In this document: positions 40,077-48,166 of the stretch, piece after piece
Layout: the number at the start of each line of letters is the position of its first letter
Numbering within the stretch: the stretch's first letter is position 1
Origin: Oceanobacillus polygoni
Lineage (GTDB): Bacteria; Bacillota; Bacilli; Bacillales; Amphibacillaceae
Assembly (NCBI RefSeq): GCF_008304605.1
Contig: NZ_PIJY01000002.1
Span: 1 to 64,000, forward strand
Direction of reading: 5' to 3'
Length of the DNA stretch: 64,000 bases
The notes under the pieces: generated by a model
Told to the model about the DNA's origin: nothing
Database searches by the model: none
Seen by the model: only the letters and a program-made list of their open reading frames with translations
Made by a program: the position numbers and the translations under genes

Positions 40077-42670
40077 TGCAAAAGCAAAATAGGAAGCAAT
40101 GGATGATTATTGTGGTCGTTGCGTTAGTTATTTCAATCGCATGTCATCTATTCTTTATCGTTCAAAAAGAAGAAGGCATTCTTATGACGGGCTATAATGA
40201 TGGGCTTTCTCAGATGCTTCCTTTTAAAAAGTTTATTTATGATGAATATACGAGCGGTAATTTCTTTTATTCGGATTCGTTTGGTCTTGGGGGCGGATTT
40301 TATTCCCAACTCAGCTACTATTACACGACTAATATCTTCTTCATTTTTCATATTGCTTTCATTTTTATACTGGAAACGTTACATATTATCGATCACCCAG
40401 ATTTAGCATTTTGGGCCTCAGCAATTTTACCAATGAGTATTGTCAAGCTTGCAGCAATCATCGTTATGACAACCATCTATTTTAAAAAAATAAACTTTCG
40501 GTCTGCTGCTGCACTTACAGGTGCCATTGTTTATGCAACAAATGTGCTGTATTTTAGGCATGCCATGTATTGGGATTTCTTCACGGATGCGATGTTTTGG
40601 CTGATTGTATTACTAATCGGTGTGGAGAAAATAATTCGAAAGGAATCCAAGGGAGTTTTTGTAGTTGGTGTAGCGGTAAATCTCATTAGCAATTTCTATT
40701 TTGCCTATGTAAGCTTCCTTTTAGCATTCTTTTATATTTTGCTTCGATTTGTAATCAAGTTTCATAAAAATGAAGAGAGCCCAGTAAAGCAAATTACGCA
40801 ATATCGTTATTTAGGGTTGATTGGGTTTCTAATTAGTGCGTTCGCATTTATTCCGAGCATCGTTGCATATTTGGGGAATTATCGGCCTGAATATACGGAT
40901 ATCATTCCGCTATTGGATTTTACGGATAATATTTTGTTTAACAGCCGAGTGTTCTTTCTGCCAGTTTTTGTTGTCATGATGGTTTGTTTTATCCGTTTCT
41001 ATAAAAACCCTATTTTTCGCTTTTTTGCTGTCATTTCCATAATAGGAACGTTGCTGCATTTTGTTCCTTATGTTGGAAGTATGTTTAACGGTTTTTCGGC
41101 ACCACAAAATCGCTGGGAATATATTGTCTGTCTCGCATTTGGGGGAGTAGCGGCGTTTGTTTTCCAGCATATTAAGGAAGTAAAAGCAAAAGACGTTTTG
41201 ATTGGTGCTGTTGTTTATATCTTTTTGGCTATTGGTTTTAACGAATATGATGCGTATTCTTTTGATCAAACGTTTGATTGGATTATCCCGATTGCATCTG
41301 TTTGTTTCATCATGATCTTCCTTTTACAAAGGAATAAAATGACGATTTTTATTAGTATTATCCTAGTTATGAGCATTTCCGCAAATATATTTCAAGCAGT
41401 GCGATTAATGACTCCACCAAAAGACGGGGAATTGGCTAGTGAATCGGTTTTACTAAACTCGGACACCTATAATTCTTCAGAGCAGCGACAGCTCATTGAA
41501 GAAATGAAGAGAAATAAAGATGCCGAGCATAGTCGAATTGATTGGATGGTGCCAATGCGCAACAATACTCCAATTGTACAGGACTATGATGGGATGAGCG
41601 TGTATTCGAGTATATTAAATAATAATCTGCTTTTTTTCTATTATAACTATGCCGAGATTAGTATGGACCGTGAGAGTGTAAGTAGATATGCAACGATGGG
41701 AGATAGGGCTAACCTTATGAGTCTATTTGATGGGCAGTTTTATATGAGAGAAAAGGAAACAAAGATTAATCCATATGGATTTGTGCCAGTGTCCGAGAGT
41801 GAGCATTACGTTGCTTACGAAAACCAATTGCTGCTTCCTTCTTTTCGGAAAACGAATGTAAGGTATGATGCAAATGAATTATTGCGGAAGTCTGTATTAA
41901 CACGGGAGCATGCGATGCTTTCAGGAGTAATTGTGGAAAAGGGCAATGATAGATTAGATGAACAGCTAGAGGCTATGGAGCTTGATGATTACTCGATTCA
42001 AGCAGTAAAAGCAATATATGATGATGAGAAGCTTCGTGTAGAAGAAGATGGTGGTGGACTGGAGATTTCAATGAAACATCCAATGAAAGATGGCGATCTT
42101 TATGTATCCTTTTATATCGATGGGATTCGGAAGCAAGATGAATTTCTGCTAGAGGTGAATGACTACCAGACGTTAAGGAAAGAGTCGGATTCCATTTATC
42201 GGACAAATATCAATGACCTCACGATTCGGATTGAAGCGGATGATACCATTAAATTAAGGCTTCCAAAGGGAAATTACGAATTAAGAAATTTGCAGATTTT
42301 CTATGACGATTATGCGGTGTTGCGGGAAGCTCATGAGCGATACAACGAGGAAGAAACCTTACCTTTAAAATGGGAAAACGGCCTTGTGGAGGGGAAGGTT
42401 GTTAGCGTAGAGACAGATGAAATGATTGTAACTCCAATTCCATATGAGAAGGGTTGGAGCTTGAAAATAAATGGAGATAAAGTGCCAATTGAAAAAGTTA
42501 ATTATGCGTTTATCGGTATCCCGTTAGAAGTAGGTGTTAATGAGATTGAAATGACCTACTATCCTCCGTATTTTGGCTGGGTAGTCGGATTGACTGTTTC
42601 TGGGATTGGGATGCTTGGCTTTCTCATTTATAGAGAGAGAAAGGGAACTGGTAAATTACAGCAGCAATGA
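40076..42670 (+). CDS. yfhO: YfhO-family membrane glycosyltransferase
   Basis: An 864-residue polytopic protein. About 12-13 transmembrane segments fill residues 10-455 (GYNDGLSQMLPFKKF with the GT-C-type Asp near residue 42; SDSFGLGGGFYSQLSYYYTTN). A long extracytoplasmic domain and one C-terminal helix (YFGWVVGLTVSGIGMLGFLIY) follow. In B. subtilis and Listeria relatives, a CsbB-type enzyme, a GtcA/GtrA flippase and YfhO together decorate lipoteichoic acid or related polymers with sugars. This operon contains exactly that set. AGGAGA lies about 12 nt before the ATG. Confidence 0.88.
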   Translation: MQKQNRKQWMIIVVVALVISIACHLFFIVQKEEGILMTGYNDGLSQMLPFKKFIYDEYTSGNFFYSDSFGLGGGFYSQLSYYYTTNIFFIFHIAFIFILETLHIIDHPDLAFWASAILPMSIVKLAAIIVMTTIYFKKINFRSAAALTGAIVYATNVLYFRHAMYWDFFTDAMFWLIVLLIGVEKIIRKESKGVFVVGVAVNLISNFYFAYVSFLLAFFYILLRFVIKFHKNEESPVKQITQYRYLGLIGFLISAFAFIPSIVAYLGNYRPEYTDIIPLLDFTDNILFNSRVFFLPVFVVMMVCFIRFYKNPIFRFFAVISIIGTLLHFVPYVGSMFNGFSAPQNRWEYIVCLAFGGVAAFVFQHIKEVKAKDVLIGAVVYIFLAIGFNEYDAYSFDQTFDWIIPIASVCFIMIFLLQRNKMTIFISIILVMSISANIFQAVRLMTPPKDGELASESVLLNSDTYNSSEQRQLIEEMKRNKDAEHSRIDWMVPMRNNTPIVQDYDGMSVYSSILNNNLLFFYYNYAEISMDRESVSRYATMGDRANLMSLFDGQFYMREKETKINPYGFVPVSESEHYVAYENQLLLPSFRKTNVRYDANELLRKSVLTREHAMLSGVIVEKGNDRLDEQLEAMELDDYSIQAVKAIYDDEKLRVEEDGGGLEISMKHPMKDGDLYVSFYIDGIRKQDEFLLEVNDYQTLRKESDSIYRTNINDLTIRIEADDTIKLRLPKGNYELRNLQIFYDDYAVLREAHERYNEEETLPLKWENGLVEGKVVSVETDEMIVTPIPYEKGWSLKINGDKVPIEKVNYAFIGIPLEVGVNEIEMTYYPPYFGWVVGLTVSGIGMLGFLIYRERKGTGKLQQQ

Positions 42671-42692
42671 CAAAGGGGGATAATCGACACAC

Positions 42693-43283
42693 ATGAATGA
42701 AAATATCTTACTAGAGAACTTACAAAAGAAAAAAATGGTTGCTGCCTTGAAAGAGCCAAAGTATATTGAAAAAGTGGTTAAGTACAAACATAATTTAGGT
42801 GCCGCGTTACTAATGACCGGCACGATTTTAACGGTGAAGCGCTACGTCGATTTTCTTCAAGAAAACGGGCTTCCCGTTATTTTACATGTAGAACGAATAG
42901 GTGGCCTCGAAATGGATAAGGATGGCATCGACTTTGTGAAAAAATATGTAAAGCCAACGGCGATTGTTTCGACGAATCAGGGGATTATCAAGCGAGCCAA
43001 AAAGGCCGGACTATTCGTGGTGCAGCGTGTCTTTCTGATCGACACGGATGTGTATCTTCACCTTGTTCAGGATCCTCGTAATATCCAAGCTGATATAATA
43101 GAAATAATGCCGAGCAGGGCTCCGGACTTTATTGAAAAACTATCCAAAATATCCCCTGTTCCTATTATTACTGGAGGGCTTTTGTCATTACCAGAGCATG
43201 CGAAAAGTGCATTTGATCATGGAGCTGCAGCTGTATCAACGTCTAACCCGGAAATGTGGAAGTTGGACTTGAATCAATTATAG
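42693..43283 (+). CDS. glpP: glycerol-3-phosphate-responsive antiterminator GlpP
   Basis: A 196-residue RNA-binding antiterminator with a TIM-barrel-like fold. It shows FLQENGLPVILHVERIGGLEMDKDGIDFVKKYVKPTAIVSTNQGIIKRAKKAGLFVVQRVFLID and IITGGLLSLPEHAKSAFDHGAAAVSTSNPEMW, matching GlpP throughout. With bound glycerol-3-phosphate it lets RNA polymerase pass leader terminators. It lies 22 nt after yfhO and immediately before the two leaders at 43378 and 44642, which share a motif and are its likely targets. No glpF, glpK or glpD is in the window. Confidence 0.9.
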   Translation: MNENILLENLQKKKMVAALKEPKYIEKVVKYKHNLGAALLMTGTILTVKRYVDFLQENGLPVILHVERIGGLEMDKDGIDFVKKYVKPTAIVSTNQGIIKRAKKAGLFVVQRVFLIDTDVYLHLVQDPRNIQADIIEIMPSRAPDFIEKLSKISPVPIITGGLLSLPEHAKSAFDHGAAAVSTSNPEMWKLDLNQL

Positions 43284-43377
43284 ATTGGAGACAAGAAAAA
43301 AACCTTTCAATTTTAAACTATACGCAAAATTAACTTCTTCTTCACAATGATTTAGCATTTATACTATACAATTAGGT

Positions 43378-43466
43378 GTGAAGTGAATAGCTCATTGGTG
43401 CAAATAAAGAGAGACCACAAATATTGAATGCTGTCTGAAGCATTTAAATTATTTGTGGTTTCTTTT
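43378..43466 (+). promoter_or_regulatory. GlpP-type antitermination leader upstream of the HAD phosphatase
   Basis: The 5' part carries GTGAAGTGAATA, CATTGGTGC and AGAGAGACC. The 3' part is a terminator: ACCACAAATA (43414-43423) with TATTTGTGGT (43450-43459), an inner TTGAATGC/GCATTTAA stem, then TCTTTTTT. The same motifs in the same order head the ugp-like operon at 44642. A -10-like TACAAT lies at 43367-43372. GlpP control is inferred from the shared motif and adjacent glpP. Confidence 0.75.
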
Positions 43467-43506
43467 TTATGGAGGTGTTAGGAAGCAAAACTTCTTTATT
43501 AAAAAT

Positions 43507-43595
43507 CTTAGAAAACTTGGCATTCGCCAAGCCCTTAGGCGAATGCCTTAGTTGCACTTATGCAAGTAGAAAAGTTTTATACTTTCCTACTTGCC
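43507..43595. repeat. REP-like multi-hairpin repeat element
   Basis: Three stem-loops in about 90 nt: GGCATTCGCC (43519-43528) with GGCGAATGCC (43538-43547); TTGCA-CTTA-TGCAA (43552-43565); and GCAAGTAG.AAAGT (43562-43575) with ACTTT.CTACTTGC (43581-43594). Its compact, modular structure is that of a dispersed palindromic repeat or MITE. I recall similar sequences in related genomes, but cannot verify that here. It sits between the GlpP leader and the start of the HAD gene, whose frame happens to stay open through it. Confidence 0.6.
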
Positions 43596-43612
43596 AGAAA
43601 AGGAGAAAACAT

Positions 43613-44425
43613 GTGATTAAAATTGAAGATTATGATGTGTATAGTTTTGATTTAGACGGTACGATTTATGTTGGAGATACGCTATTGCCCGGAGTTGTGA
43701 AAACACTTGAATACATACGAAGCAAGGGAAAGAAGGTTCGCTTTATTACGAATTCCTCGAACTTATCAAGAGAGGAGTGTAAGGAGAGATTGGAAAGGCT
43801 AGGTCTCTCCATTCAACCGGAAGAAGTGGTTACGGCTCTTTATTTAACCGCTCTATATTTTAAAGAACAGCATCCAGCAGCACGGGTTTACGTTGTTGGC
43901 GATGGTCAGGTGAAGACAGAGTTACATCGTCAAAGTATTGTAACAACAGATGAACCAGTTAAAGCAACCCATGTTTTAGTTGGACATGATCGAGCTTTTT
44001 CCTATGATAGAATTCAACATGCAATGAATGCAATCTATCAAGGGGCTAAGCTTATTGTGATAAACCCGGACCCGGTTTGCCCCGTCCCGGATGGATATAT
44101 ACCGGATACGATGGCCTTTGCAAAAGCAATTGAAGTTGCCAGCGGAAGAGCGATTGATCAGATTATTGGAAAACCAACCGACTATTATGCAGACAAATTG
44201 TTAGACATCAGTGAGACAGATTCCAATCGGATTTTGATTGTTGGAGATAGGCTGGAGACAGATATTATGCTTGGACAAGCTCACGGGTTTGCGACATGTC
44301 TCGTGCTAACCGGGGTAGCTAATAAACAGGATATTCATAAATCGATAATCAAACCGGATTATATGATAGAGAACCTAAGTGAGCTGTTTGCATTAGAATT
44401 ATCTTTAGAAAAAAGCCATCTTTAA
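43613..44425 (+). CDS. HAD-IIA family phosphatase (NagD/AraL-like)
   Basis: A 270-residue haloacid-dehalogenase-type phosphatase. Motif I is FDLDGTIYVGD (catalytic Asp pair), motif II ITNSSNLSREEC, and motif III/IV IGKPTDYYADKLL ... ILIVGDRLETDIMLGQAHGF. The C2-type cap lies between motifs II and III. The reading frame extends to 43469, but AAAGGAG fixes the GTG at 43613, which also puts the start beyond the repeat element. Relatives act on glycerol phosphate, sugar phosphates or p-nitrophenyl phosphate; a GlpP-type leader points to glycerol phosphate metabolism. Confidence 0.87.
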   Translation: MIKIEDYDVYSFDLDGTIYVGDTLLPGVVKTLEYIRSKGKKVRFITNSSNLSREECKERLERLGLSIQPEEVVTALYLTALYFKEQHPAARVYVVGDGQVKTELHRQSIVTTDEPVKATHVLVGHDRAFSYDRIQHAMNAIYQGAKLIVINPDPVCPVPDGYIPDTMAFAKAIEVASGRAIDQIIGKPTDYYADKLLDISETDSNRILIVGDRLETDIMLGQAHGFATCLVLTGVANKQDIHKSIIKPDYMIENLSELFALELSLEKSHL

Positions 44426-44430
44426 GTGTG

Positions 44431-44575
44431 TGTTCAAAAAGGAGGATAAAAAGGACCGAGAAGTTCGAGGCGGTGCAGCTTTGAGTACCGGAACGTATGC
44501 AATTAATACGAGAGGAACGGAAAAGCAAGCCAACGAAGAAATTCGATGTGTCATTTTTACCGGACTATTTGAACA
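44431..44575. repeat. 145-nt structured intergenic element with terminal inverted repeats
   Basis: It is bounded by TGTTCAAA (44431-44438) and TTTGAACA (44568-44575), a perfect 8-bp inverted repeat. The inside is GC-richer than the flanks and can fold: ACCG/CGGT around GAAGTTC, and CGTAT/ATACG around a short loop, followed by a segment with GGAACGG and CAAGCC. I recall near-identical intergenic blocks in other Bacillaceae, so it may be a dispersed MITE or a repeated non-coding RNA; this is memory, not a search. It contains no complete gene. Confidence 0.6.
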
Positions 44576-44641
44576 ACATCTTTAATAAAAGTTAACATTC
44601 GCTTCAAATCTAATTAATAGTAGTTTGATATAGTTAAAATT

Positions 44642-44731
44642 GTAAAGTGAATACATTCATGGTGCGATTAGAGAGACCTCAAAATAGGATATATGTGGGT
44701 ATGCATATATATCCACTTTGGGGTCTTTTTT
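44642..44731 (+). promoter_or_regulatory. GlpP-type antitermination leader of the ugp-like operon
   Basis: Conserved AAGTGAATA, CATGGTGC and AGAGAGACC in the same order and spacing as the leader at 43378. The terminator is GACCTCAAA (44675-44683) with TTTGGGGTC (44717-44725), plus an inner GGATATATG-type stem, then TTTTTT. A -10-like TAAAAT lies at 44635-44640. Induction by glycerol-3-phosphate via GlpP is inferred. Confidence 0.75.
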
Positions 44732-44816
44732 AGTATAAGAAATGGAGGGGTTCATGGGAAATAAGTATCGCTAAATAGGTAAATAGAATTCCAATTTAAA
44801 ACATGGAGGAATGAAA

Positions 44817-46121
44817 ATGAAGAAGCTTTCTTATTTATTAACGTTTACTGTAATGATACTTGTACTTGCAGCTTGTGGTAATAGTGAGGCAACAGGTTCA
44901 AGTGGGAACTCAGAGTCAGATTCTGAAGGTAATGGTCCAATTGAAATTACGTATTGGTATGCATGGGGAGATAAGATTGGAGAAAACAATGAAAATCTAG
45001 TAGAGCAATTTAATGAAATGCAGGACGAAATCCATGTTACTGCGGAATTCCAAGGTACCTATGATGAGCTGCATTCAAAGACTCAGGCGGCGATGGCAGC
45101 TGGTAATGCTCCAGAAGTAACACAAAATGAAATTGCTTCGATTGAAACATTTGCAAAAGCTGGTATGACACAAGATTTAACAGCCTTTGTGGAAGAAGAT
45201 GCGGAAGAAATTGCTATGGATGACTTTAATCCTGGTTTAATGGGGAACTCTTATGTAGATGACAAGCTTTACGGCCTCCCTTACTTAAGAAGTACACCAA
45301 TTGTTTACATTAATAAGACAATGTTTGAGGAAAAAGGGATTGATCCAGCATCGATCCAAACTTGGGAAGATTTCCAATCAGCAGCTCAAAACTTAACAGA
45401 TGACGAACATGTTGGAATTTCTATGCCGGTAGATATTTGGTTCTATGAAGCATTTGTTGCTCAAGCTGGTGGAGAAATGGTCGGTGAAAATGGCGAGATT
45501 ACTTTTAACGGAGAAGGTGGAGTGGAAGCACTTAACCTTTGGAAGGAAATGGTGGAAGCAGGAACAATGCGTGTTCCTGGTGGAGAACCACAACAAGCAT
45601 CAGATATGGCAAGACAGGACTTCGCAACGGGTCGTGCTGGGATGTTTTTCTCTTCTACAGCTGACTTAACCTTAATGTTGCAACTAGCGGAAGAAAATGG
45701 TTATGAATTAGAAACGATCATGTTCCCTGAAAATGAACAACGCAGTGTTCCAACTGGTGGGGCGAATTTAGTAATGACTTCTGGATTAGATGGAGAAAAA
45801 CAACAAGCTGCATGGGAGTTTATTAAATTTATGACTGCTCCGGAACAGACTGCTTATGCTAGTGCGTATACTGGATATTTACCAAGCAGACTTTCTGCCG
45901 TAGAATCAGACACCATGCAAGATCTTTATAAAGAAAAACCACAATTTAAAGTTGCAGTAGATCAATTGCAATATGGAAATGCTCGTCCAATGATTGAAGG
46001 ATACCCTGAAGTAGTAAAAATCCTTACAGAAGAAATTCAACGTTTAATGCTTGATCCAAGTTTGGAAGCTGGGGACGTATTAGATCAAGCGGCAGAACGT
46101 TCAATGAGTGCGATTAAATAA
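44817..46121 (+). CDS. ugpB: UgpB-like solute-binding lipoprotein
   Basis: A 434-residue lipoprotein with lipobox LAAC at about residue 20. It is a family-1 binding protein similar to UgpB: IEITYWYAWGDKIGENNENLVEQFNE, GNAPEVTQNEIASI, YGLPYLRSTPIVYINKTMFEEKG, and FMTAPEQTAYASAYTGYLPSRLSAV. UgpB binds sn-glycerol-3-phosphate or glycerophosphodiesters, which agrees with the GlpP-type leader. An ATG at 44811 abuts GGAGGA, so the ATG at 44817 is used. A stable hairpin follows the stop. Confidence 0.88.
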   Translation: MKKLSYLLTFTVMILVLAACGNSEATGSSGNSESDSEGNGPIEITYWYAWGDKIGENNENLVEQFNEMQDEIHVTAEFQGTYDELHSKTQAAMAAGNAPEVTQNEIASIETFAKAGMTQDLTAFVEEDAEEIAMDDFNPGLMGNSYVDDKLYGLPYLRSTPIVYINKTMFEEKGIDPASIQTWEDFQSAAQNLTDDEHVGISMPVDIWFYEAFVAQAGGEMVGENGEITFNGEGGVEALNLWKEMVEAGTMRVPGGEPQQASDMARQDFATGRAGMFFSSTADLTLMLQLAEENGYELETIMFPENEQRSVPTGGANLVMTSGLDGEKQQAAWEFIKFMTAPEQTAYASAYTGYLPSRLSAVESDTMQDLYKEKPQFKVAVDQLQYGNARPMIEGYPEVVKILTEEIQRLMLDPSLEAGDVLDQAAERSMSAIK

Positions 46122-46130
46122 GTGTTTTTA

Positions 46131-46165
46131 CATAGGAACGTGGAGTTTTGTGGCACGTTCCTATG
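46131..46165 (+). promoter_or_regulatory. intercistronic stem-loop between ugpB and ugpC
   Basis: CATAGGAACGTG (46131-46142) pairs perfectly with CACGTTCCTATG (46154-46165), with no T-run. It probably stabilises the 5' ugpB message so that the binding protein is made in excess. Confidence 0.7.
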
Positions 46166-46193
46166 AATCAATTTTAACTTTAAGGAGTATATC

Positions 46194-47285
46194 ATGGCTA
46201 AAATTCAATTAAAGAGTGTGTCGAAAGCGTATGGGAATAATAAAAAGGTAATTGAGGATATGAATTTGGAAATCCAAGATGGTTCGTTTACTGTTTTAGT
46301 TGGTCCTTCTGGTTGTGGTAAATCCACGACATTGAGAATTATCGCCGGTTTAGAAGAAGTCTCCTCAGGTGAAATTTGGATTGGAGATCGATTAGTTAAT
46401 GATGTGGCACCTGGAAAAAGAGGCATTTCTATGGTCTTCCAAAATTATGCGTTGTATCCAACGATGTCTGTAAGAGGCAACATTGAATTTGGCTTGGAAA
46501 ATATGAAAATACCCAAAGCAGAGCGGAAAAAGATGGTAGAGGAAATAGCTGAGGTTGTGGACCTTACTGAATACTTGGATAAGAAGCCGCAAAACTTATC
46601 TGGTGGACAGCGGCAGCGTGTAGCGTTAGCACGCGCAATGGTGAAAAAACCAGATGTTTTTATTTTTGATGAACCATTATCCAATTTAGATGCTAAATTA
46701 CGCGGTCAAATGCGAACGGAATTGATCCAATTGCATAAACGCTTGGGAACAACTTTTATCTATGTAACCCATGATCAGGTAGAAGCAATGTCGATGGGAG
46801 ATGAAATTGTCATTTTAGATAAAGGTCATATTATGCAGCAGGCAGCACCAATGGAAGTGTATCATAATCCAGCGAATCAATTTGTAGCGAATTTTATCGG
46901 TACACCATCGATGAATGTTCTGCCAAAATCAATGGTAGAAGGAAAAACTGGAATGATTACAGATGAGCGGATTTCCTATATAGGTTTTCGACCAGAGCAT
47001 GCGGATATGCAAATGGAGAAGCTAGATACTTCTGGAATAAATCTCTCATGTGAGATTATTACAATGGAAACGCTAGGTTCTGAAACACTATATTTGGTGA
47101 ACAGCGATGCAGGGCAGTTTCAAGTGAAAAGCTTCCACGCCCCGTTAATAGATACGAAAAAAGTTCATGTCACCATTCCAATGGATAAATTGTATTACTT
47201 TGATACGCAAGGTAATCGGGTTTTTGTGGAGGAGATTCCATTTCAGACACCTGTCCGAGAGGCTAGAGGAGAGGTGCTCGTATGA
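46194..47285 (+). CDS. ugpC: UgpC/MsmX-like ABC transporter ATPase
   Basis: A 363-residue ATPase: Walker A GPSGCGKST, MVFQNYALYPTMSV, signature LSGGQRQRVALARAMV, Walker B VFIFDEPLSNLD, and a TOBE regulatory domain after residue 235. AAGGAG is 7 nt before ATG. It is distinct from the ATPase at 25719, so the window encodes two complete sugar-type importers with dedicated ATPases. The stop overlaps ugpA (ATGA). Confidence 0.9.
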   Translation: MAKIQLKSVSKAYGNNKKVIEDMNLEIQDGSFTVLVGPSGCGKSTTLRIIAGLEEVSSGEIWIGDRLVNDVAPGKRGISMVFQNYALYPTMSVRGNIEFGLENMKIPKAERKKMVEEIAEVVDLTEYLDKKPQNLSGGQRQRVALARAMVKKPDVFIFDEPLSNLDAKLRGQMRTELIQLHKRLGTTFIYVTHDQVEAMSMGDEIVILDKGHIMQQAAPMEVYHNPANQFVANFIGTPSMNVLPKSMVEGKTGMITDERISYIGFRPEHADMQMEKLDTSGINLSCEIITMETLGSETLYLVNSDAGQFQVKSFHAPLIDTKKVHVTIPMDKLYYFDTQGNRVFVEEIPFQTPVREARGEVLV

Positions 47286-48151
47286 GGTCAGTGAAGTGGC
47301 GCCCATATCTTTTTGTTGCGCCCGCAATTATCGTTTTTCTAGTATTCTTCATTCAACCAATCTTTTATATGATTTATTTAAGCTTTCATGATTGGAACTT
47401 TATTAGCCCGGATAAAACATTTGTTGGACTTGGTAATTTTAAAGAATTGCTGTCTGACCCTATGTTTTTAGAGGTAATTCGCAATACGCTGATGTATACC
47501 TTTTTTACCGTGTTATTTTCGATTAGCATTGCGCTCCTAATGTCTATTTGGTTGAATAAGCAAGGTTGGATGTACAGCTTTGTTCAAGGGGCTGTATTCA
47601 GTCCACATATTATTTCTCTTGTATCCATTGCAATGCTATGGATGTGGATAATGGATGCTGATTATGGTTTATTAAATTGGGTTTTAAGTTTAGTCGGGTT
47701 AGAAAAGGTTCCGTGGCTAACAGATCCCAACACGGCCTTGTCTTCGCTAATTATTATAGCGGTTTGGAAAAACATAGGTTATTTTACGTTAATCATTATA
47801 GCGGGGCTGCAAAGCATTCCAAAGCATTTATATGAAGCAGCTGCCTTAGATCGCACACCACCCTGGCGGCGATTTGCAAAAATCACTTTTCCAATGTTAT
47901 CGCCTAGCTTATTTTTCTTAACGATTATAGGGATTTTGGATTCCATTAAGGTCTTTGAAACGATCAGTATTATTACAAAGGGTGGACCGCTCAACTCAAC
48001 AAACACGCTTGTCTACTACATATATGAAAATGGTTTTATATTCTTTAAAATTGGCTATGCTTCAGCAGCCGGTGTTATTTTATTAGTCATTTTAAGTATT
48101 TTAACATTGCTTTATTTTAAAGTTCTAAGCAAGAGAGTTCACTATCAATAG
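47282..48151 (+). CDS. ugpA: UgpA-like ABC permease
   Basis: A 289-residue permease with six transmembrane segments. It shows IFYMIYLSFHDWNFISPDKTFVGLGNFKELL early, the EAA loop PKHLYEAAALDRTPPWRRFAKITFPML, and the family TKGGPLNSTNTLVYYIYENGFIFFKIGYASAAGVILL. It is translationally coupled to ugpC by a 4-nt overlap. Confidence 0.9.
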   Translation: MRSVKWRPYLFVAPAIIVFLVFFIQPIFYMIYLSFHDWNFISPDKTFVGLGNFKELLSDPMFLEVIRNTLMYTFFTVLFSISIALLMSIWLNKQGWMYSFVQGAVFSPHIISLVSIAMLWMWIMDADYGLLNWVLSLVGLEKVPWLTDPNTALSSLIIIAVWKNIGYFTLIIIAGLQSIPKHLYEAAALDRTPPWRRFAKITFPMLSPSLFFLTIIGILDSIKVFETISIITKGGPLNSTNTLVYYIYENGFIFFKIGYASAAGVILLVILSILTLLYFKVLSKRVHYQ

Positions 48152-48166
48152 AAGGGAATGCGTACT

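Noticed and set aside
43469-43612. N-terminal extension of the HAD phosphatase reading frame
   Set aside because: The extra 48 codons come from reading through the REP-like hairpin element; AAAGGAG and family alignment place the start at 43613.
44455-44585. coding frame through the 145-nt element ending in TGLFEQHL
   Set aside because: No start codon or ribosome site, and its limits coincide with the inverted-repeat element, so it is more likely non-coding.
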